From assembly GCF_040812015.1 (NCBI RefSeq), contig NZ_JBFNXJ010000012.1:1-64000 (forward strand): DNA of 64,000 nucleotides, in the 5' to 3' direction. Numbering within the stretch: position 1 is the first letter of the stretch; each line of letters starts with the position of its first letter. Shown piece by piece: positions 51,444 through 58,052 of the stretch. The translations under genes were made by a program, and so were the position numbers. This stretch comes from Chitinivorax sp. PXF-14 (lineage in GTDB: Bacteria > Pseudomonadota > Gammaproteobacteria > Burkholderiales > SCOH01). Below the pieces are notes generated by a model that saw nothing but the letters and a program-made list of their open reading frames with translations, made no database searches and had not been told where the DNA came from.

Positions 51444-51685
51444 CGCTCAGTCCCGGGGAAGAATGCAAAAAGCGCACAAGTTTACGTGAAATCGCCGAAG
51501 CACGCCAGACGATAACAAAAGTTACACAATAAAAACATGGGCTTATTGTCAAATTAGCAAAGCAACATACGAGATCGAGAATATCCGCTTGCCGAGACAA
51601 AACTTCTTGCCTTCAATGAACTTGAAGGCAGCCGAATCGACCTAATCTGGTAATCATCGCCAGGCGAATATTGCGGGAGCCAAAC
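51444..51685. promoter_or_regulatory. Divergent AT-rich region between mnmG and the AmmeMemoRadiSam locus
   Basis: 242 bases, clearly more AT-rich than the genes. It holds a perfect 7-base inverted repeat ACAATAA (51526-51532) / TTATTGT (51543-51549). On the minus strand a TTGACA (51552-51547) could be the mnmG -35 box, but its best -10 is only 15 bases away. At 51480-51492 GTTTACGTGAAAT resembles a parS site lacking one base. No true DnaA box was seen. Confidence 0.4.
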
Positions 51686-52489
51686 ATGAGCACGATCCGT
51701 CGCGCAGCCGTTGCCGGCAGCTTCTATCCGGGGCAACACGACGAGCTGATGCGCGCCGTCGACGACCTCGTGGTCGACGCTGACCGCTTTCGCGATCTGC
51801 CGCGCCCACCGAAGGCCGTCATCGCACCGCATGCCGGCTATGTCTACTCGGGGCCGATCGCCGCCAACGCCTATGCCGCGCTACGCCCGCTGCACGGGCA
51901 GATCAGCCGCGTCGTGCTGCTCGGCCCGGTGCACCGCGTACCGGTGCGTGGGCTCGCGCTGCCCGGTGGCGAGGCTTTTGCCACCCCGCTCGGCACGGTG
52001 CCGCTCGACCAGCCGGCCTGCCGGCGCCTGAGCGAGCTGCCGCAGGTCGCAGTCAACCCGTCGGCCCATGCGCTGGAACACTCACTGGAGGTGCACCTGC
52101 CCTTTCTGCAGCATGTGCTCGATCATTTCAGCCTGGTGCCGCTCGCGGTCGGCGATGCCACGCCGGACGAGGTGGCGGAAGTGCTGGACCTGCTGTGGGG
52201 CGGCCCGGAAACATTGATCGTGGTGAGCTCGGACCTGTCGCACTACCTACCCTACACGCTGGCCCAGCGTGTCGACCGCGATACCTGCGACACCATCCTC
52301 GAACTCGGCGAAGCCATCGACCACCAGCAGGCCTGCGGCGCCACGCCGATTCGCGGACTGATGCGCGCGGCCAGGCGCCATCACCTGCAGCCCTATCTGC
52401 TCGACCTGCGCAACTCGGGCGACACCGCCGGCGACAAGGATCGCGTGGTCGGCTATGCCTCGTTCGCCTTCGTGGAGAGCCAGCCATGA
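51686..52489 (+). CDS. AmmeMemoRadiSam system protein B (MEMO1 family)
   Basis: 267 residues of the MEMO family. The residues expected for a metal or redox site are present in the family order: IAPHAGYVYSGPIAANAYA, the LLGPVHRVPVRGLA loop, HALEHSLEVHLPFLQ, VVVSSDLSHYLPY and a central Cys in QQACGATPI. The family is related in fold to extradiol dioxygenases; its human member MEMO1 is implicated in iron, copper and redox control. It lies first in the plus-strand operon, overlapping the AMMECR1 gene by four bases. The start ATG 51686 follows GCGGGAG. A precise reaction is not known. Confidence 0.93.
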   Translation: MSTIRRAAVAGSFYPGQHDELMRAVDDLVVDADRFRDLPRPPKAVIAPHAGYVYSGPIAANAYAALRPLHGQISRVVLLGPVHRVPVRGLALPGGEAFATPLGTVPLDQPACRRLSELPQVAVNPSAHALEHSLEVHLPFLQHVLDHFSLVPLAVGDATPDEVAEVLDLLWGGPETLIVVSSDLSHYLPYTLAQRVDRDTCDTILELGEAIDHQQACGATPIRGLMRAARRHHLQPYLLDLRNSGDTAGDKDRVVGYASFAFVESQP

Positions 52490-53031
52490 CGCTCGCGGAA
52501 CACGGCCCAACACTGCTGCGCCTGGCCCGTGCCGCCATCGCACAGGCGCTGGGCGAGGCCGCCCAGGACGAGCCGGCGCCAGCGGCACTGCTGCAGCCCG
52601 GCGCGAGTTTCGTGACGCTGACCCAGCGCGGCGATCTGCGTGGCTGCATGGGCACGCTCGAAGCCCACCGGCCGCTGGCCGACGATGTGCGCCACAACGC
52701 GGTGGCCTCAGCGCTGCGCGACCCGCGCTTTGCGCCGCTGACGTGGGACGAATTCGGCTACACGCGCGTCGAGGTATCGGTGCTCAGCAACGCGGCCCCG
52801 CTGGCATTCGCCGACGAGGCCGATGCGCTTGCGCAGCTGCGCCCCGAGGTGGACGGCATCATCCTCGAATGCGACTGGCACCGTGCCACCTTTCTGCCGC
52901 AGGTATGGGAGCAGCTGCCCGACCCGCGCGAGTTCCTGGGCCACCTGAAGCGCAAGGCGGGGCTGCCGGCCCATTACTGGTCGGAGCGGATGCAGCTGTC
53001 GCGCTACGGCGTCGAAAAATTCAAGGAATAG
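52486..53031 (+). CDS. AmmeMemoRadiSam system protein A (AMMECR1 domain)
   Basis: 181 residues. The AMMECR1 signature LRGCMGTLE is at about residues 51-59, followed by HNAVASALRDPRFAPLTWDEF and the VEVSVLS strand. The DGIILECDWHRATFLPQVWEQL segment is also typical. The domain occurs in bacteria, archaea and eukaryotes; its molecular role is unsettled. The ATG overlaps the MEMO stop codon (ATGA), so the two are translated together. Confidence 0.93.
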   Translation: MTLAEHGPTLLRLARAAIAQALGEAAQDEPAPAALLQPGASFVTLTQRGDLRGCMGTLEAHRPLADDVRHNAVASALRDPRFAPLTWDEFGYTRVEVSVLSNAAPLAFADEADALAQLRPEVDGIILECDWHRATFLPQVWEQLPDPREFLGHLKRKAGLPAHYWSERMQLSRYGVEKFKE

Positions 53032-53105
53032 GCGTCAAGCCAAACCCACCGGACCAACAAGACCAACAAAGCCCCGGACATCGTTGCCACACAACAGAGG
53101 GCTAT

Positions 53106-54179
53106 ATGGACACGAACCACCCCGCCAGATACTGGCACATGCTCGACGACGGCCGTATGCAGTGCGACCTGTGCCCACGCGACTGCCGCTTGCACGAGGG
53201 GCAGCGCGGGCTGTGCTTCGTGCGCATGCGCGAACACGACCGCATGGTGCTGACCACCTACGGGCGCTCCAGCGGCTTTTGCATCGACCCGGTGGAAAAG
53301 AAGCCGCTGAACCACTTCCTGCCCGGCACCAGCATCCTGAGTTTCGGCACGGCTGGCTGCAATCTGGCATGCAAATTCTGCCAGAACTGGGACATATCAA
53401 AGTCGCGCGAGATGGACACACTGGCCGATGCCGCCTCGCCCGAGGCCATCGCCGACGCGGCCGTGCGCGCCGGCTGCAGCAGCGTGGCCTTCACCTACAA
53501 CGACCCGGTGGTCTTTGCCGAATACGCGATGGATATCGCCGCAGCCTGCCGCGCGCGCGGCATCGCGCCGGTAGCCGTCACCGCCGGCTATATCCACCCC
53601 GAAGCGCGGCGCGACTTCTTCGCCACGATGGATGCCGCCAATGTCGACCTCAAGGGCTTCACCGACGAGTTCTACGTCAAGCTGTGCGGCGCGCGGCTGC
53701 AGCCGGTGCTCGACACGCTGAGCTACCTCAGGCACGAGACCGACGTCTGGTTCGAGATCACCACGCTGCTGATCCCCGGCAAAAACGATTCGGATGCGGA
53801 ACTCAAGGCCATGACCACCTGGATCATGCGCGAGCTGGGCCCCGATGTGCCGCTGCACTTCACCGCCTTCCATCCCGACTACAAGATGACCGACCTCCCG
53901 CGCACGCCGGCCGCCACCCTGCAACGGGCACGCCGCATCGCGCTGGACGCGGGGCTGCATTATGTCTATACCGGCAATGTGTTCGACCCGGAGGGCGGAA
54001 CCACCTACTGTCCCGCCTGCCACGAGCCGCTGATTGTGCGTGACTGGCACGCGATCCTCGAATACCGGCTCACCGACAACGGCCATTGCCCCGCCTGCGA
54101 CACCGCGATCCCCGGCCGCTTCACGCATTTCGACCATGCTTTCGGGCGCCGCCGGATTCCGATCCGGATGAGCCTGTGA
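53106..54179 (+). CDS. AmmeMemoRadiSam system radical SAM enzyme
   Basis: 357 residues. The radical-SAM cluster is C85-x3-C89-x2-C92 (GCNLACKFCQNW). The N-terminal CDLCPRDCRLHEGQRGLC motif is shared with pyruvate formate-lyase-activating-like enzymes, and the VKLCGARLQPVLDTL segment is typical of the subfamily. The C-terminus has extra CPAC motifs (TTYCPACHEPL and GHCPACDTAIP) like a small zinc ribbon. With the MEMO and AMMECR1 genes it forms the complete three-protein system. It lies 74 bases behind AMMECR1. The substrate is unknown. Confidence 0.94.
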   Translation: MDTNHPARYWHMLDDGRMQCDLCPRDCRLHEGQRGLCFVRMREHDRMVLTTYGRSSGFCIDPVEKKPLNHFLPGTSILSFGTAGCNLACKFCQNWDISKSREMDTLADAASPEAIADAAVRAGCSSVAFTYNDPVVFAEYAMDIAAACRARGIAPVAVTAGYIHPEARRDFFATMDAANVDLKGFTDEFYVKLCGARLQPVLDTLSYLRHETDVWFEITTLLIPGKNDSDAELKAMTTWIMRELGPDVPLHFTAFHPDYKMTDLPRTPAATLQRARRIALDAGLHYVYTGNVFDPEGGTTYCPACHEPLIVRDWHAILEYRLTDNGHCPACDTAIPGRFTHFDHAFGRRRIPIRMSL

Positions 54180-54207
54180 CGCCCGCCGGCCACGCATCTG
54201 GAGACCC

Positions 54208-55248
54208 ATGCTAGCGGCCCCCCTACCCGATAACGAAGATGCCCGCCTGGTCTCGCTCAGGCGCATGCAGCTGCTGTCCACGCCAGCCGAGGACAGCTTC
54301 GACCGCATCACACGCACCGCCGCGCGGCTGTTCAACATGCCGACTTCGCTGATCACGCTGATCGACCATGACAGGCAGTGGTTCAAATCGGCCGTGGGCA
54401 TGGCGGTCAGCGAAACGCCGCGCTCGCTGTCGTTCTGCGGCCACACCATCCTCGACAGCAAGCCGACGATCGTGCGCGACACCCGGCTCGACCCGCGCTT
54501 CGCCGACAACCCCTTCGTCGTGCACGACCCGCAGGTGCGCTTCTACGCCGGGCGGCCGGTCGCCAACGCGGAAGGCTATGTGGTCGGCACACTATGCCTG
54601 CTCGACTACCAGCCGCGCGACTTCAGCGCGGCCGACGTGCGGGCCCTGCACGACCTGGCGCACTGGGTGGAGACCACCTTCCTGGTCCGGCAGTTGAGCC
54701 GCACCCAGCGCGACCTGTTGTCCGAGCTCGACGAAGCGCGGCGCGACAGCATGATCGACCCGCTGCTGCGCACCTGGAACCGCCGCGCGATCAGCGACAT
54801 CCTGCATCGCGAGCTGGACAAATCGGTACGCCAGCACGGCGTGCTGACGCTCGCCATGGTCGATCTCGATCACTTCAAGCGGATCAACGACAACCATGGC
54901 CATCCAGTCGGCGATGCCGTGCTGTTCGAGGCAGCACGCCGCATGCGCAGCGTGATTCGCGGCTACGACTCGCTCGGCCGCTGGGGCGGAGAGGAGTTTC
55001 TGCTGATTTTCCCCGAGCCGGGGGGCGAAGAGCCGGCCGCCATCGGCGAGCGCATCCGGACTGCAATTGCCGACGGCCCGCTCGACCTCGGCGATGAGCA
55101 GATTCACTTCACCGCCAGCGTCGGCATCGTCGCAGTCGCCATCGACCACAACCAGCTCGACGCCGATGCGCTGATCGCGGCGGCCGACCGGGCGCTGTAC
55201 CGAGCCAAGGCAGCGGGCCGCAACTGCGTCGTCAGCGAGTGGCGGTGA
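54208..55248 (+). CDS. Diguanylate cyclase with N-terminal GAF domain
   Basis: 346 residues. The GAF domain is at about 30-165 (FNMPTSLITLIDHDRQWFKSAVG; SFCGHTILDSKP; VGTLCLLDYQPRDFS). A short helix follows, then the GGDEF domain with the catalytic GGEEF at 260-264. A product-inhibition site RxxD is present at 251-254 (RGYD) with the correct five-residue spacing. The protein is cytoplasmic and should make c-di-GMP. No EAL domain. Start ATG 54208 after CTGGAGACCC. The GAF ligand is unknown. It follows the AmmeMemoRadiSam genes by only 28 bases, so co-transcription is possible. Confidence 0.93.
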   Translation: MLAAPLPDNEDARLVSLRRMQLLSTPAEDSFDRITRTAARLFNMPTSLITLIDHDRQWFKSAVGMAVSETPRSLSFCGHTILDSKPTIVRDTRLDPRFADNPFVVHDPQVRFYAGRPVANAEGYVVGTLCLLDYQPRDFSAADVRALHDLAHWVETTFLVRQLSRTQRDLLSELDEARRDSMIDPLLRTWNRRAISDILHRELDKSVRQHGVLTLAMVDLDHFKRINDNHGHPVGDAVLFEAARRMRSVIRGYDSLGRWGGEEFLLIFPEPGGEEPAAIGERIRTAIADGPLDLGDEQIHFTASVGIVAVAIDHNQLDADALIAAADRALYRAKAAGRNCVVSEWR

Positions 55249-55361
55249 CAGCCGTGGGCGGCGCTCAGCGCACCCGCCGGACGGTGTAATCTTCCTCGAT
55301 GCGGTCGCGGAAGAAGCTGTCGGGCGACGGTGCGGCCAGAAAGCGGCGCTGCACCTCGCTA

Positions 55362-56516
55362 GTGTTCCGTCCCGTTAATTGTCAGCATAATTTTTGCTCT
55401 GGAATCAGGTATCGTTTTGACAGGAGATACCTTATGAGCAAAGGACGACCGAAAGCGGGGTTGGTCGTGAGTGAGGCAGATCGTGAGCAGCTTGTGTCGA
55501 TGTCACGTTCTCGCAGTCTGCCTGCGGCCATGGTGTTACGCGCCAAAATCGTGTTGGGGTGTATGCAGCAGCCCAATAGTGAGGTGGCCCGGACGCTGAA
55601 CACCCATCCGGCCACGGTCGGGAAGTGGCGCCGACGCTTCATCGAAGCCGGGTTTTCCGGTCTGAACGACGAGGCACGTCCGGGCAAACCATGCAGCATC
55701 AGCGATGAGTTGTTGGCTCAGTTGATCAACAAGACCTTACAGAGCAGACCCGAAGGCGGTACTCATTGGAGCGTTCGTGATCTGGCCAAGCAGACACAGA
55801 TCTCCAAGTCCTCTGTGCACCGCCTGCTCCAGTTGTTCAGCCTACAACCTCATCGCCAAGAGACGTTTAAACTCTCGACTGACCCGTACTTTATTGAGAA
55901 GGTGCGCGATGTGGTGGGGCTGTATCTCTCCCCGCCAGACAATGCCATCGTTCTGTGCGTGGATGAGAAAAGCCAGGTGCAGGCGCTTGAGCGCACACAG
56001 CCCTTGCTTCCAATGGGATTCGGGTATGTAGAAGGGGTGACGCACGATTACACCCGCCATGGCACTACAACCCTGTTTGCCGCCCTGAATGTGCTCGACG
56101 GTTCAGTCATCGCGCAATGCAAACCACGCCATCGGCATCAGGAGTATCTGGCTTTTTTGCGCCACATCGAGCGTGCTGTTCCGTCCAATCTGGATGTGCA
56201 TCTGGTGTGCGACAACTACGCCACTCACAAGCATGCCAAGGTAAAAGCCTGGCTGGCCCGACATCCTCGATGGCATGTGCATTACACACCAACGTCGGCC
56301 AGTTGGCTCAATCAGGTTGAACGCTTCTTCGCCCTGATTACCGACAAGGCCATCCGGCGCGGATCATTCGGCAGCGTCCCTGAGCTCATCGAAAAAATCG
56401 AACAATTCATCGCCCATTACAACAGCGACAGCAAACCCTTCTCTTGGACGGCCACCGCCGAATCCATCTTGGAGAAAATCGAGCGACTTTGCCTGCGAAT
56501 TAACGGGACGGAACAC
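55362..56516 (+). mobile_element. IS630-family insertion sequence
   Basis: 1155 bases between two TA target-site copies (55360-55361 and 56517-56518). The terminal inverted repeats are a perfect 19-base match, GTGTTCCGTCCCGTTAATT at both ends. One intact DDE transposase lies within. GC is visibly lower than in the neighbours. The perfect repeats and the intact host reading frame show a recent insertion. No second copy is in this window. Confidence 0.96.
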
Positions 56517-56519
56517 TAG
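55434..56519 (+). CDS. IS630-family DDE transposase
   Basis: 361 residues. Two helix-turn-helix parts lead (NSEVARTLNTHPATVGKWRRRF and SVRDLAKQTQISKSSVHRLLQ), then the DDE catalytic core with Asp in CVDEKSQVQALER, Asp in VCDNYATHK and Glu in NQVERFFALI. It should cut and join at TA dinucleotides. The start ATG 55434 follows an AGGAG site. The reading frame runs to the very end of the element; the last sense codon is CAC and the stop TAG is made of the TA target copy and one host base. Confidence 0.95.
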   Translation: MSKGRPKAGLVVSEADREQLVSMSRSRSLPAAMVLRAKIVLGCMQQPNSEVARTLNTHPATVGKWRRRFIEAGFSGLNDEARPGKPCSISDELLAQLINKTLQSRPEGGTHWSVRDLAKQTQISKSSVHRLLQLFSLQPHRQETFKLSTDPYFIEKVRDVVGLYLSPPDNAIVLCVDEKSQVQALERTQPLLPMGFGYVEGVTHDYTRHGTTTLFAALNVLDGSVIAQCKPRHRHQEYLAFLRHIERAVPSNLDVHLVCDNYATHKHAKVKAWLARHPRWHVHYTPTSASWLNQVERFFALITDKAIRRGSFGSVPELIEKIEQFIAHYNSDSKPFSWTATAESILEKIERLCLRINGTEH

Positions 56520-56614
56520 GCACGCGGCTGTATTGTTCGACCTTGCCGTCGCGGAACTCGATTTCGAGCACCTGCTGGCCGGCGTCGTAGCCCACCGAGC
56601 GGATGCGGCTCGAA

Positions 56615-57166
56615 TTAAGCGGTTTGCGGTCCATCGTCCCTCCCTTCCAGCAGCGCCAGCGCCGCACGGTAGCTGGCCTCGACCTCGGCGCCGAAGGCGA
56701 CGAACATCACCTGATCGAGGCCGGGCCTCGCCAGCACCACCTCGCGTACGGTCTCCAGCGCCAGCTGCGTGGCCGCGCGCACCGGGTAGCCGAACACGCC
56801 GCAACTGATGGCCGGAAAGGCGATGCTGCGCAGCCCGTGCGCATACGCCAGCGTCAGGCTCTCGCGGTAACAGGCCGCCAGCAGCGCCGGCTCGCCGCGG
56901 CCGCCGCCGTGCCAGACCGGGCCGACCGTGTGGATCACGTGGCGCGCGGGCAGCCCGTAGCCTGCCGTGATGCGCGCCTCGCCGGTCGGGCAGCCGCCCA
57001 GCGTGCGGCACTCGGCCAGCAGCCCGGGCCCGGCTGCACGGTGGATGGCGCCATCGACGCCACCACCGCCAAGCAGGCTCTCGTTCGCCGCATTGACGAT
57101 CGCATCGACCGCCAGCCGCGTGATGTCGCCCACGCTCAGTTCCAGCCTGGTACTGCCGATCAGCAT
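56615..57166 (-). CDS. Macrodomain protein (O-acetyl-ADP-ribose deacetylase-like)
   Basis: 183 residues of the macrodomain fold. The ADP-ribose site shows the usual [18 protein letters not shown] pattern (Asn and Gly-rich loop), [11 protein letters not shown] for the diphosphate loop and a C-terminal VMFVAFGAE strand. The first loop and the Gly-rich loop match YmdB-type deacetylases. It removes acetyl or ADP-ribose groups from targets. The start is the ATG at 57166 behind GGGGAGGGG; nearby in-frame starts at 57169 and 57181 are less well placed. The small KTSC gene follows, overlapping by 20 bases. Confidence 0.9.
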   Translation of the reverse strand: MLIGSTRLELSVGDITRLAVDAIVNAANESLLGGGGVDGAIHRAAGPGLLAECRTLGGCPTGEARITAGYGLPARHVIHTVGPVWHGGGRGEPALLAACYRESLTLAYAHGLRSIAFPAISCGVFGYPVRAATQLALETVREVVLARPGLDQVMFVAFGAEVEASYRAALALLEGRDDGPQTA

Positions 57167-57251
57167 CATCCCCTCCCCCAATCAAGCGCCCTGGCTGCCT
57201 GGCGCCAAAACACCTCGTCTCGACCACCCTGCGTGGGTACAATCGAATTCG

Positions 57252-58046
57252 ATGATCAAACGTCTGCCTATCCTGCTCCCGCTCGCGGCACTGCTATTCG
57301 GCCTGAGCCTGCCCGCCCATGCGTCGGGCGACACCGTGACCGTATGCGACGACAGTGCAGAATGGCCCCCGTTCACCTATACACCGCGCAACCCCGCCGG
57401 CGATAAGGCCGGCGCCGTCACCGGCTACAGCGTCGAGGTGATCGGCGACATCCTGCGCCGTGCCGACATCGACTTCGACATCCGGCTGGTGCCCTGGGCG
57501 CGCTGCCTGGCCGAAACCAGATCGGGCCAGATGCAGATCGTGCTGAACGCCTACGTCACCCCCGACAGGCTGCAGGACTACCTGATCTCCAAGCCCTACC
57601 TGACGCTGACACCGCATTTCTTCTACGACCGCCGCAAATTTCCCGACGGCCTGGGCGGGCTGACCCCCGCCGAGCTCAAGCGCTACGCCGGCTGCGGCAT
57701 GCGCGGCTTCGTCTACGACCAGTACGGCATCAAGCCCGGTGAGCTCGACCAGAGCTCGTCGAGCTACGACATCCTGCTGCGCAAGCTGATGGCCAGCCGC
57801 TGCGACTACTTCCCGGAAACCATCGAGGCGATCGCCGGTTTCAAGGTCATCGGCAAGGACTACCTGGCCGACTCACGGCTGGCCTACATCCCCTTGCCCG
57901 GCAATACCCGGCTGCGCGCGCATTTTCTCGTCACGCGCAACCTCCCGCGCGCCTACGAGCTGCTCAAGGCGCTCGATACGGGTATAGACCGGCTCGAACA
58001 ATCGGGCCAACTCAAGTCGCTGATGAAGCGCTACACCGGGCGCTGA
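57252..58046 (+). CDS. Periplasmic solute-binding protein (SBP_bac_3 family)
   Basis: 264 residues with a signal peptide (MIKRLPILLPLAALLFGLSLPAHASG). The mature part follows the family order: VTVCDDSAEWPPFTY, GYSVEVIGDILRRADIDFDIRLVPWARCLAE, SGQMQIVLNAYVTPDRLQDYLIS, GCGMRGFVYDQYG. This is the polar amino-acid/quorum-type binding fold. No permease or ATPase genes are adjacent, so it may be an orphan receptor or sensor accessory. The frame is open upstream, but the signal peptide sets the start at 57252. A weak TACAAT box precedes it. Confidence 0.85.
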   Translation: MIKRLPILLPLAALLFGLSLPAHASGDTVTVCDDSAEWPPFTYTPRNPAGDKAGAVTGYSVEVIGDILRRADIDFDIRLVPWARCLAETRSGQMQIVLNAYVTPDRLQDYLISKPYLTLTPHFFYDRRKFPDGLGGLTPAELKRYAGCGMRGFVYDQYGIKPGELDQSSSSYDILLRKLMASRCDYFPETIEAIAGFKVIGKDYLADSRLAYIPLPGNTRLRAHFLVTRNLPRAYELLKALDTGIDRLEQSGQLKSLMKRYTGR

Positions 58047-58052
58047 GCGCCC

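Larger units (their letters stand above)
55265..56634 (-). pseudogene. KTSC-domain gene interrupted by IS630 element
   Basis: A 70-residue KTSC-domain protein when rebuilt. Its N-terminal part ([17 protein letters not shown] onward) is at 56634-56519; its C-terminal part (EVQRRFLAAPSPDSFF to VRRVR) is at 55359-55265. Removing the element and one TA target copy joins 116 + 2 + 95 = 213 bases, exactly 71 codons, in frame (YSRVP-SEVQ). The gene is therefore disrupted by a single recent insertion. The truncated frame now ends at seven residues read from the IS edge. It overlaps the end of the macrodomain gene by 20 bases. KTSC domains occur in lysyl-tRNA synthetase C-terminal-like proteins; the role is unknown. 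Confidence 0.9.

Noticed and set aside
51444-51685. Replication origin in the mnmG upstream region
   Set aside because: AT-rich and near parAB, but no cluster of DnaA boxes and no dnaA gene; only a degenerate parS-like site.
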